Assembly (NCBI GenBank): GCA_937998875.1 | Contig: CALLBO010000035.1 | Location: 1 to 64,000 of the forward strand | Direction: 5' to 3' | DNA: 64,000 nt | Source of the DNA: an uncultured Granulosicoccaceae bacterium | Lineage (GTDB): Bacteria; Pseudomonadota; Gammaproteobacteria; Granulosicoccales; Granulosicoccaceae | Part shown: in pieces, positions 32,810 through 40,402 of the stretch | Layout: the number at the start of each line of letters is the position of its first letter | How positions within the stretch are numbered: position 1 is the first letter of the stretch | Position numbers and translations under genes: made by a program | The notes under the pieces: model-generated | Told to the model about the DNA's origin: nothing | The model's input: the letters and a program-made list of their open reading frames with translations, nothing else | Databases searched by the model: none

Positions 32810-33940
32810 GGCGCCGTCGCTGATTTTTATGCTGTTGTCTCCCGCCAGCACTGATTGCAGTGCCGGGCCGATCAGCTGGCCTCTCCAGCCCTGCATCACT
32901 GCGGTATCTGTATTGCCCTTGATTAAATCTTCGAGCGACTTGCGCGGTGCAAGAATTGAGGCGTTTATTTCCAGTTTACGGGCGTGCAATTTGGTGACCG
33001 CGGTCAGTACATCCAGTGTTGCGTCTTGATTAGGGGTCAGTTTTACTTTGCGTTTGGTGTATTCAGCATGCACCGGAATCGCGTCCTTTGATGCTTTTAT
33101 CTGATCAATAATCGAATTGCCGTGAGATCTGATCATGCCGTCGTTGAGGCCGCGAATATGTTTAAGTTCCGTAGTTTCCAGTGGCATTTGCTTGGCTAGA
33201 TCGAATAGCACATCGTCTTTAAGCAGCCAGCTGCGCGGCAGGTTTTTTTCTTTTGCAGTGACTTCCCGCCACTTCGCCAGTTGTTGGGCGACCGCGAGGC
33301 GATTACCTTTTAATTTATCGATGCCGCGCAAGCGTTTCCAGATTTCTTCAACCGGCTTCTCGTAGAGATCCGGGTTGGTCATGTTCTGCCATTCGCTGTC
33401 CAGCCATTGCAGGCGGTTTAGCTGTTGCAGCTTTTCTCGCATGACCGGATACATGCGCGCCAGGTAAATAACATCGTCAGCAGCATACTGCACTTGCTGC
33501 GACGGCAATGGTCGCCTGGTCCAGTCTGCGCGGGAGTGAGACTTACTAAGGCTTATATTAAGTACTTCGTTTACCAGATTACCGTAACCAATCTGCTCCT
33601 GATGGCCGAGCAAAGGGGCGGCGACTTGTGTATCAAACAGATTGACGGGTACTTCACCGCGTAGCCAGTAGAATATTTCCAGATCCTGTCCGGCGGCGTG
33701 CAGCACTTTTGTAATATCAGTCCGGTAGATAACATCGAGAATCGGATCAATTGACTCGAGCGCCAGTGGATCGATACAGGCGACCAGTTCAGGTGTAGCG
33801 ATTTGCAACAGACACAATTCAGGGCGGTAGGTTTTCTCACGCAGAAACTCAGTGTCGAGTGCCAGCCAATCAGCGTTGGTAATACTGCTTACCAGCTGCT
33901 CAAGCTGTTCCGGTGAATTAATAAACTGGATTTTACTCAT
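32789..33940 (-). CDS. rnd: Ribonuclease D
   Basis: 3'-5' exoribonuclease for tRNA 3' maturation, 383 aa. The DEDD catalytic set is visible: DTEF in WLALDTEFLREKTYRPELCL, Asp in HAAGQDLEIFYWL, and the YxxxD site in QQVQYAADDVIYLARMYP. Two HRDC-type helical regions follow (RLRGIDKLKGNRLAVAQQLA, and GRGL-like HIRGLNDGMIRSHGNSIID). The sequence SKSHSRADWTRRPLPSQQVQ is typical of Rnd. Monocistronic as far as can be seen. Confidence 0.96.
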   Translation of the reverse strand: MSKIQFINSPEQLEQLVSSITNADWLALDTEFLREKTYRPELCLLQIATPELVACIDPLALESIDPILDVIYRTDITKVLHAAGQDLEIFYWLRGEVPVNLFDTQVAAPLLGHQEQIGYGNLVNEVLNISLSKSHSRADWTRRPLPSQQVQYAADDVIYLARMYPVMREKLQQLNRLQWLDSEWQNMTNPDLYEKPVEEIWKRLRGIDKLKGNRLAVAQQLAKWREVTAKEKNLPRSWLLKDDVLFDLAKQMPLETTELKHIRGLNDGMIRSHGNSIIDQIKASKDAIPVHAEYTKRKVKLTPNQDATLDVLTAVTKLHARKLEINASILAPRKSLEDLIKGNTDTAVMQGWRGQLIGPALQSVLAGDNSIKISDGAVIIDQG

Positions 33941-34034
33941 ACGGCTCGTCTTTCAAGGCGAGCTGTATAATAGCAGTTCTGAGGAGGTATTCTTTTACCG
34001 GCTATCAACCAGCGGTAATCCTCTAATTGGCAAG

Positions 34035-34436
34035 CTAGTTTTGCAGCGCGCGCGGATCACCCGTGCCAAAAAACTTGTGCGCCTGAGTCAGATACTCTTG
34101 ATCATCGTTAGCGGCATCCAGTCCCATCAGGCTGGAGCGAAGATCATCTGCCTCATCGAGCTTGTTTGTCGCAATCAGTGCCTGCAGCAGGATGTTGCGC
34201 GTACGCTCTGAATCGCCCTTCAGTTCTTCAGATGCGTTTTCCAGGATCTCACAAGCGGCGTTGTAGTTACCGCGTGCAAGCTGCACACTTGCCAGACCAA
34301 TCGGGCCTGCGGCCTCATCAGGAGCTGCATCCGAGATTAGTTCAAATGCCGGCTGTGCTGCATCGACCAACCCTGTAGCAAGGCAACTAATGGCCAGGCT
34401 GTTCAGATAGGTTAGATCTTGATTTTTCATCACCAT
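34035..34436 (-). CDS. Small tetratricopeptide-repeat-like protein
   Basis: 133 aa, entirely helical, with TPR-like repeats (LAISCLATGLVDAAQPAFEL, GLASVQLARGNYNAACEILEN, LLQALIATNKLDEADDLRSS). Two in-frame starts, ATG 34436 and ATG 34430, follow GGAGG. There is no signal peptide. It has some resemblance to HrpB1/type III-associated TPR proteins, but no secretion genes are nearby, so I call only a TPR-like adaptor of unknown role. Confidence 0.6.
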   Translation of the reverse strand: MVMKNQDLTYLNSLAISCLATGLVDAAQPAFELISDAAPDEAAGPIGLASVQLARGNYNAACEILENASEELKGDSERTRNILLQALIATNKLDEADDLRSSLMGLDAANDDQEYLTQAHKFFGTGDPRALQN

Positions 34437-34569
34437 CCCCGTTTTTCCTCCGCATCTTTGTGCAGAGTGAATAAGTAGTTGTCAGGAACGGGTAGCGGCA
34501 CTTACTGTTGTGACTGTAGGGTCATGATGATTCATCCTGTCTGGTGTGATATGTGACACAGCGACAGGT

Positions 34570-35355
34570 CTAGCTGCGCAGATCAGGTTTTTTTTTATTC
34601 AAAAAACTGTCTACTGCGTCAACCGTTTCAGCGTCCAGCATATTTGTTGCCATCACACCGGCTGCATATTCATAGGCGTCATCGATATCCATTGGCAGTT
34701 GTGTGTAGAACATAGATTTGCCAACTCTGCGTGCGCTTTTCGGCTTTGAAGCGATTTTTTCTGCGAGGGTTCGTGTCTGGTTTTCCAGTTGATCCGGATC
34801 AACTGCGTGGTTAATCAGGCCAAAATCGACCGCGGTATACGCATCTATAAACTCCCCTGTGAGAAGCATCTCAAGTGCTCGCTTGTTATTGATGTTGCGT
34901 GACAATGCAACCGAAGGGGTGCTGCAGAACAGGCCGAGGTTTATACCCGAGACCGCAAACTGGGCGGTGTTTGCTGCCATTGCCAGATCGCATGTTGCAA
35001 CCAGTTGGCATCCGGCGGCAGTGGCCAGACCTTGCACGCTTGCGATCACCGGTTGCGGGATTTTCCGTATCGTCTGCATCATTTCAGAGCATTGAGTAAA
35101 AAGTTCCCGATAGTAGGTTTCTGAGTGCTTGCCCCGCATTTGCGAAAGATCGTGCCCGGCGCAGAAAGCGCGTCCGCGTGCAGATAAAATTACCACGGCA
35201 ATCGAGTCATCTTTGCCGATGCCGGATAAGGCAGCTTGCAATTCGTGCAGCAACTCCTCAGAGAGCGCGTTAAACTTGTGTGGTCGATTCAGGGTGAGGG
35301 TCGCTATCTGGTTGTCGATAATTGTTTCGAGCACTGGTGCTGTGGCTTCATTCAT
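34570..35355 (-). CDS. Enoyl-CoA hydratase/isomerase (crotonase) family, ECHDC3-like
   Basis: 261 aa from ATG 35355, which has GGGAA upstream; a longer frame to 35436 reaches into the promoter of the divergent gene. The crotonase oxyanion-hole segments are ILSARGRAFCAGHDLSQM and VQGLATAAGCQLVATCDLAMA. AQFAVSGINLGLFCSTPSVA and SRNINNKRALEMLLTGE resemble the ECHDC3 subgroup, in which the usual catalytic glutamates are replaced. Hydratase activity is therefore uncertain and the substrate unknown. Divergent from a hotdog thioesterase. Confidence 0.85.
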   Translation of the reverse strand: MNEATAPVLETIIDNQIATLTLNRPHKFNALSEELLHELQAALSGIGKDDSIAVVILSARGRAFCAGHDLSQMRGKHSETYYRELFTQCSEMMQTIRKIPQPVIASVQGLATAAGCQLVATCDLAMAANTAQFAVSGINLGLFCSTPSVALSRNINNKRALEMLLTGEFIDAYTAVDFGLINHAVDPDQLENQTRTLAEKIASKPKSARRVGKSMFYTQLPMDIDDAYEYAAGVMATNMLDAETVDAVDSFLNKKKPDLRS

Positions 35356-35441
35356 AGGTTTTCCCGCAGCTGTCAGAAACAGCTGCCATTGTGCGTAACT
35401 GTCAAAACTATAGTATTTGAGTAGATCAGCAGGCAAGTGTT

Positions 35442-35882
35442 ATGTCGAAAATAACCCCGCAGGACTTTCACAATTTGGCATCAGAGCGTCTGCCCTTTGC
35501 ACAAATCATGGGGCTTCAGTTGCAATCAATCGATGCAGGTGGTGTATGGATGCGTGCGGTATACAGCGAAAAGTTTTTACGTCCGGGTGGCACCATCGCC
35601 GGCCCTGTCATGATGGGGCTGGCAGATGCTGCAGTCTATGCATTGGTGTTAAGCCGTATTGGTCCGGTAGAACTTGCGGTAACCACATCATTGAACATCA
35701 ACTTTTTACGCAAACCGCTGCCCGGTGACATACTCGCCCGGGCAACACCGCTGAAGTTTGGCAAGCGATTGGTGGTAGGTGATGTAGCGTTATACAGCGC
35801 GGAACAGATCAGTATGTCTGAACCTGAGTCAGCTGATCCTGTCGCGCATGCTACAGCAACATACTCAATACCACCTGCGTGA
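35442..35882 (+). CDS. PaaI-type hotdog-fold thioesterase
   Basis: 146 aa single hotdog domain. LPFAQIMGLQLQSIDAGGVWM opens the fold, followed by RPGGTIAGPVMMGLADAAVYALVL on the central helix with the acidic catalytic position, then AVTTSLNINFLRKPLPGDILA and a final HATATYSIP strand. The family hydrolyses acyl-CoA thioesters; the substrate is unknown. AGG precedes the ATG at 35442. It is probably co-transcribed with the dehalogenase gene 48 bp downstream. Confidence 0.88.
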   Translation: MSKITPQDFHNLASERLPFAQIMGLQLQSIDAGGVWMRAVYSEKFLRPGGTIAGPVMMGLADAAVYALVLSRIGPVELAVTTSLNINFLRKPLPGDILARATPLKFGKRLVVGDVALYSAEQISMSEPESADPVAHATATYSIPPA

Positions 35883-35930
35883 CTTACTACATCGACTACC
35901 CCGTCATTCGATTAAGTCTTAAGGAATTCA

Positions 35931-36620
35931 ATGTCACAATCAATGTCTGAAATAAAAGTCTGTGCCTTTGATGCGTACGGCACGCTGTACGATGTTCACT
36001 CTGCTGTGGGTACGCATAGGGAAAGATTAGGCAATGTTGCTGACAGTGTCAGCATGATGTGGAGAACCAAGCAGCTCGAATACACCTGGCTGCGTAGTTT
36101 GATGCGTGAGTTCTCTGACTTCTGGCAGGTGACCGGTGATGCGCTGGACTATGCACTGGATGCGCACGATGTGGTTGATGGAGATCTGCGTGGTGATTTA
36201 TTGCAGGCCTATCTTGAACTTAAAACTTATGATGAAGTAGTGCCGGTATTGTCAGCTTTGAAGCAGGCTGATATAAAAACTGCTGTGCTTAGCAACGGTG
36301 CGATGGCAATGCTTGAGGCGGCAAATCGGAGCGCCGGAATCAGTGAGCTGCTGGATGCGAATATCAGCGTTGATGAAGTCAGGGTCTTCAAACCTGACCC
36401 TGCTGTCTATGAGCTGGTAACGCGGAAGTTTTCGGTGCAGCCGGAAGAGGTGCTGTTTCAATCGTCTAATGCCTGGGATGCAGCCGGGGCTGCGGCATTC
36501 GGATTTAAGGTTTTGTGGGTGAATAGATTTGGTCAGCGTCCAGAGAGACTACCGGCACGTCCGGACTACGAAGCAACTAACCTGAATCATCTGCTCGAGT
36601 TACTCAAGATTGCCACTTAG
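35931..36620 (+). CDS. Haloacid dehalogenase, type II (HAD superfamily)
   Basis: 229 aa. The nucleophile Asp sits in CAFDAYGTLYDVHS, followed by the type II signature WRTKQLEYTWLRSLM carrying the halide-binding Arg. The Ser/Thr motif AVLSNGAMAMLEAA, Lys in VFKPDPAVYELV and the acidic motif SSNAWDAAGAAAFGF complete the active site. This pattern is specific for (S)-2-haloacid dehalogenases, which hydrolyse 2-haloalkanoates to 2-hydroxyacids. In a marine bacterium, natural halogenated acids are plausible substrates, but this is inference. Confidence 0.92.
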   Translation: MSQSMSEIKVCAFDAYGTLYDVHSAVGTHRERLGNVADSVSMMWRTKQLEYTWLRSLMREFSDFWQVTGDALDYALDAHDVVDGDLRGDLLQAYLELKTYDEVVPVLSALKQADIKTAVLSNGAMAMLEAANRSAGISELLDANISVDEVRVFKPDPAVYELVTRKFSVQPEEVLFQSSNAWDAAGAAAFGFKVLWVNRFGQRPERLPARPDYEATNLNHLLELLKIAT

Positions 36621-36698
36621 TGTCGTGTCGTACGGGAATGTCCTGCTACGACGCCATTGCGCCGTTTGCGGAAAAATGGAGGTTGGCCTTTGGTCGAG

Positions 36699-36929
36699 CT
36701 AACTGGCTTTGTGGCTGCCATCGCACAGCGGTGAGTTAGCGGTTTTCTTGCAACCACAAAAGAATGCCTTACCGTCTTTTTCAGCGGTGTATTTTACAGG
36801 TTTAAATTCGGTTCCCTTATGCGAGCCATCGCAAAAGGGCTGATTTGCACTCTGACCGCAGGCGCACCAGAAATAGTCTTTGCCTTCTTCAACTTCGATC
36901 GGCATAGGTTGATTGTTTGTATCGTTCAA
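36699..36929 (-). CDS. Double CDGSH iron-sulfur protein
   Basis: 76 aa containing two CDGSH sites: WCACGQSANQPFCDGSHKGT near residue 17 and FCGCKKTANSPLCDGSHKAS at the C-terminus. Each provides the three Cys and one His that hold a redox-active 2Fe-2S cluster (mitoNEET family). Small tandem CDGSH proteins are found in many bacteria; their roles in electron or cluster transfer are poorly defined. It begins about 25 bp after the stop of the adjacent membrane-protein gene, so they may share a transcript. Confidence 0.92.
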   Translation of the reverse strand: MNDTNNQPMPIEVEEGKDYFWCACGQSANQPFCDGSHKGTEFKPVKYTAEKDGKAFFCGCKKTANSPLCDGSHKAS

Positions 36930-36953
36930 GAATGTACCTTTGCGTCGTGAAAT

Positions 36954-37331
36954 TTATGACGCTACTGATGGGCCATGTCGGTTACCACGGCCGGAGCGGG
37001 AAAACAGGGTTAGCTTTTTGTGTTTCGATAAACACCACGAGCCGATGATGCCACTGAAGAGCCAAATGGCAAAGCAGGCTATTGCAATCGTCTGCGCTAA
37101 AGCCCCCGGCCATAAAATAACGGCAAGGAAAACACCAGCTAGTACCGTCCAGAAAGACGCAATCTGCCAGATAAAGTGGCTGTATGCATAAGTGCCTCGC
37201 ACGCTGGCAAGTTTACTGTGATTGATAAAGATGCCAATGATAGCAGTGATGCCGAACAGAATCCCGAGTATCCAAAGGCAGTACACCAGGCCGGCAGTTT
37301 TGTGTGCGGTTTGTGTTTCAGCAAGTGACAC
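36954..37331 (-). CDS. Small integral membrane protein, DUF4870-like
   Basis: 125 aa with three hydrophobic segments (GLVYCLWILGILFGITAIIG, FWTVLAGVFLAVILWPGALA, IAIACFAIWLFSGIIGSWCL). The central YSHFIWQIASFW resembles the SHxxWQIRTFW element of small DUF4870-type membrane proteins. The C-terminus is basic. The start is GTG 37331 with GGAG seven bases upstream. The function is unknown; it probably lies in one unit with the CDGSH gene. Confidence 0.65.
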   Translation of the reverse strand: MSLAETQTAHKTAGLVYCLWILGILFGITAIIGIFINHSKLASVRGTYAYSHFIWQIASFWTVLAGVFLAVILWPGALAQTIAIACFAIWLFSGIIGSWCLSKHKKLTLFSRSGRGNRHGPSVAS

Positions 37332-37508
37332 ATGAAGCTCCGATGGGCTATGGAAACAGAGATGACAATATGCGGAGATAGCGACTGCTAACTGCAGGTT
37401 ATCAACTTAAAACCGCATGAGAGACAACTGCAATTTCCCTTCGAATCTACGCTGTATTCGTGGGTACGTCCAGTGAGCTTTCAGAAAAATTTTATCCCGA
37501 TCACAGTT

Positions 37509-38651
37509 TTACAGCGCCCGGCTAATAACAAGGCGTTGGATATCTGATGTGCCTTCATAGATCTGGCAAACCCGGACATCGCGCGCGATCCTTTCTACTG
37601 GAAAATCAGACAGGTATCCGTATCCACCATGAATCTGGATTGCATCGGAACAGATGCGTTCAGCCATTTCACTGGCAAAAAGTTTGGCCATGGATGCCTC
37701 AGTCAGACACGGTTGCCCTGCTTCACGCAGTTGCGCTGCTCGGTGAACAAGAAGTCGGGCGGCATCTATGGAGGTAGCCATGTCTGCCAGTTTGAATGCG
37801 ATTGCCTGTTGCGAAATGATCGGGGCACCAAACGCCTGCCGTTCCCGTGCGTAAGCGAGTGCGTGTTCGTAGGCAGCGCGCGCCATACCGACTGACTGTG
37901 CAGCAATGCCAATGCGGCCACCTTCAAGGTTGCCGAGTGCGATGCGATATCCTTGGCCTTCTTCACCAAGCAGGTGGTCTGCGGGGACTATGCAGTTGTT
38001 AAAAGCGATCTGGCAAGTGTCTGATGCACGCTGCCCCATCTTTTTTTCAACCGAGGCTACTTCATAGCCTTCTGTATTTGTCGGTACGATAAAAGCGCTT
38101 ATACCGCGCTTGCCTGCCTCTTTATCTGTGACTGCAAATACTATTGCAATGTCTGCGTTTTTGCCGGATGTAATAAACTGCTTTACGCCATTAATTTTGT
38201 AACAGTCGCCTTCAAGCTCAGCACGTGTAGTGAGTGCTGCGGCATCTGAACCTGCCTGTGGTTCAGTGAGGCAGAAGGCACCGAGCAATTGTCCGGTGGC
38301 CAGCTTAGGCAGCCATTTATCTTTTTGGGCATCGGTGCCGAACTGATAGATAGGCATACACGCTACCGAGTTGTGTACGCTCATGATCGTCGAGCAGGCA
38401 CCATCACCCGCTGCGATCTCTTCGAGCGCCATTGCATAGGCGACGGTATCAGTTGCGGAACCCTGATACTGCTCCGGCACGACCATGCCAAGTAAGCCCA
38501 GCTCTCCCATTGCAGCAATTGCATCGGTGGGGAACTCGGAATTCTGATCCCACTGCGCCGCATTGGGTGCCAGTTTTTCGGTTGCGAACTGGCGCGCCAT
38601 TTCGCGCACCATTAATTGCTCTTCGGTATAGCTGCCCGGGTTGTTGATCAT
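37509..38651 (-). CDS. Acyl-CoA dehydrogenase (short/branched-chain type)
   Basis: 380 aa flavoprotein. FAD and substrate motifs are [70 protein letters not shown] and [20 protein letters not shown]. The catalytic Glu lies in [13 protein letters not shown] near the C-terminus, the position used by short-chain and isobutyryl-CoA dehydrogenases rather than isovaleryl-CoA dehydrogenase. It overlaps the thiolase stop (ATGA, 38648-38651) and belongs to the MerR-thiolase-dehydrogenase operon divergent from icmF, so butyryl- or isobutyryl-CoA are likely substrates. Confidence 0.92.
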   Translation of the reverse strand: MINNPGSYTEEQLMVREMARQFATEKLAPNAAQWDQNSEFPTDAIAAMGELGLLGMVVPEQYQGSATDTVAYAMALEEIAAGDGACSTIMSVHNSVACMPIYQFGTDAQKDKWLPKLATGQLLGAFCLTEPQAGSDAAALTTRAELEGDCYKINGVKQFITSGKNADIAIVFAVTDKEAGKRGISAFIVPTNTEGYEVASVEKKMGQRASDTCQIAFNNCIVPADHLLGEEGQGYRIALGNLEGGRIGIAAQSVGMARAAYEHALAYARERQAFGAPIISQQAIAFKLADMATSIDAARLLVHRAAQLREAGQPCLTEASMAKLFASEMAERICSDAIQIHGGYGYLSDFPVERIARDVRVCQIYEGTSDIQRLVISRAL

Positions 38652-39838
38652 TTGATAATTTCAATTGCCATGGCAGTAGCTTCACCACCACCGATGCACA
38701 GAGATGCCATGCCGCGTTTTTTACCCTGATTAATAAGTGCATGAAGCAGGGTTGCAAGAATGCGTGCACCGGAAGCGCCGATCGGATGACCCAGCGCACA
38801 GGCACCACCGTGCACATTGACTTTTTCTGCCGGTAGATCGAGCTCCTGCATGGCTGCCAAAGTGACCACAGCAAAAGCCTCATTTACTTCGAAAAGATCG
38901 AAATCACTCTGTGTACAGTTAAGCTTGTCGAACAACTTGCGCATCGCATGTACAGGTGCGGTGGTGAACCAGTTTGGTTCATGCGCGTGGGTAGCGTGTC
39001 CAAGCACCGCTGCCAGTGGTGTTAAGCCACGCGCTTCGCATTCACTTTTACGCATCATCACCAACGCGGCTGCACCATCTGAAATCGAACTTGCGTTGGC
39101 GGCTGTGACAGTACCGTCTTTGGCGAACGCGGCACGCAGGGTAGGGATTTTTTCAGGCTTCGCGTTGTGTGGCTGCTCATCGTGTTCCACGATGGTGTCA
39201 CCTTTGCGGGAGCTGATTGTGACTGGTGCGATTTCGTTTTTAAAGTCTCCGTTGTCAATCGCTGCTTTCGCACGGGCTAGTGACTGTAGTGCGAATTCAT
39301 CCTGTGCCTCTCTGCTGAATTTGTAGTGACTGGCAGTATCTTCAGCAAAGCAACCCATCAGCTTGCCTTTGTCATAGGCATCTTCCAATCCGTCCAGAAA
39401 CATATGATCAAGTACCTGGCCGTGACCCATGCGCATACCACCACGCGCTTTTGGCAACAGGTAAGGGGCGTTGGTCATGCTTTCCATACCACCGGCGACG
39501 GCTATAGTGGCACTGCCTGCGATTAACAGATCGTGTGCGAACATCGCGGCTTTCATACCGGAGCCGCACATCTTGTTGATCGTTGTGCAATTTGTACCCA
39601 GTGGTAAATCAGCACCAAGTGCTGCCTGACGTGCAGGCGCCTGGCCTTGTCCGGCAGGCAGAACACAGCCCATCACTACTTCATCTATTGCCGCAGTTTC
39701 AACAGCACTTTTTTCAAGTGCAGATTTTATTGCGACAGCGCCTAATTCTGCTGCGGTGAGGCTGGACAGTGCGCCTTGCAATCCGCCAAGCGGTGTTCGC
39801 ATTGCGCTGGTGATTACAATAGGATCGTCGTTGTTCAT
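38648..39838 (-). CDS. Acetyl-CoA acetyltransferase (thiolase)
   Basis: 396 aa. The nucleophilic Cys is in [17 protein letters not shown] near residue 90. The active-site His and second Cys are in [20 protein letters not shown] and [15 protein letters not shown], and [15 protein letters not shown] is also canonical. Such thiolases interconvert acetoacetyl-CoA and acetyl-CoA or cleave other short 3-ketoacyl-CoAs. Coupled by 4-bp overlaps both to the MerR regulator upstream (39835-39838) and to the acyl-CoA dehydrogenase downstream. Confidence 0.94.
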   Translation of the reverse strand: MNNDDPIVITSAMRTPLGGLQGALSSLTAAELGAVAIKSALEKSAVETAAIDEVVMGCVLPAGQGQAPARQAALGADLPLGTNCTTINKMCGSGMKAAMFAHDLLIAGSATIAVAGGMESMTNAPYLLPKARGGMRMGHGQVLDHMFLDGLEDAYDKGKLMGCFAEDTASHYKFSREAQDEFALQSLARAKAAIDNGDFKNEIAPVTISSRKGDTIVEHDEQPHNAKPEKIPTLRAAFAKDGTVTAANASSISDGAAALVMMRKSECEARGLTPLAAVLGHATHAHEPNWFTTAPVHAMRKLFDKLNCTQSDFDLFEVNEAFAVVTLAAMQELDLPAEKVNVHGGACALGHPIGASGARILATLLHALINQGKKRGMASLCIGGGEATAMAIEIIK

Positions 39839-40269
39839 GATGGTCTCTCTGTAACAAGTTTCTCTGTAACAAGTTTCTGGGATTCGTTGCCGCTCATAAG
39901 CGCTGCCAAGTGTGATTCGCAGCGCGCCTGAATTCGATCAAGGTCGGCCAATAGTGCATCGATATCCTTTTTCTGCTGCAGCAATTGCTGACGGCGTTGT
40001 TGTATTTTTTGGGTTGTATATTGGAGTTGCTGAACTTCTCCCTGTTCTCCGTCATACATCTCAAGCACTGACTTTATCTCTTCCAGCGGCCAGCCGAGCC
40101 GTTTGCCTCTCAACAGCAGCTTGAGTCGAGTGCGATCAGCGCGCGAATAGGTTCTCCTGCCACCCTGCCGAGCTGGACTCAGAAGTCCCTTATCTTCGTA
40201 AAACCGAATCGCCCGGGTTGTGATTCCAAATTCTTTGCCAAGATCCGAGATAGTGTAAGTTTCTTGCAT
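39835..40269 (-). CDS. MerR family regulator, LiuR-like
   Basis: 144 aa. N-terminal winged helix TYTISDLGKEFGITTRAIRF followed by YEDKGLLSPARQGGRRTYS, and a long dimerisation helix from about residue 85. The lack of metal-binding cysteines and this N-terminus fit the LiuR group, which controls branched-chain amino acid and short acyl-CoA catabolism. It heads the operon with thiolase and acyl-CoA dehydrogenase. A perfect palindrome at 40304-40325, between it and icmF, is its probable operator. Near the C-terminus an exact 15-bp duplication encodes KLVTEKLVTE. Confidence 0.87.
   Translation of the reverse strand: MQETYTISDLGKEFGITTRAIRFYEDKGLLSPARQGGRRTYSRADRTRLKLLLRGKRLGWPLEEIKSVLEMYDGEQGEVQQLQYTTQKIQQRRQQLLQQKKDIDALLADLDRIQARCESHLAALMSGNESQKLVTEKLVTERPS
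39846..39875. repeat. Exact 15-bp tandem duplication in the merR 3' end
   Basis: tctctgtaacaagtt occurs at 39846-39860 and again at 39861-39875. It is in frame and adds five residues (KLVTE) to the regulator's tail, next to the stop codon. Confidence 0.85.
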
Positions 40270-40303
40270 ATTTTGCCGCCAAACGTACTATGGAGAGGGT
40301 ACA

Positions 40304-40325
40304 TTGACGTTTACGTAAACGTCAA
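40304..40325. promoter_or_regulatory. Perfect 22-bp palindromic operator, LiuR-type
   Basis: The 11-bp half-site TTGACGTTTAC is followed at once by its reverse complement. It lies in the 133-bp space between the divergent MerR/LiuR-like regulator and icmF, 35 bp upstream of the regulator's ATG. The ACGT-rich core resembles LiuR sites as I remember them. The expected role is simultaneous control of both divergent transcripts. Confidence 0.85.
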
Positions 40326-40402
40326 ATCCCATAAAGCCCCCATCGACGGGTGCGGCAAATATTTAAGCACCCGGTGACTTTAACGTGCAATGGTGACCCC
40401 GC

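Noticed and set aside
34035-34436. Type III secretion HrpB1-like protein
   Set aside because: Only generic TPR resemblance and no secretion genes nearby.
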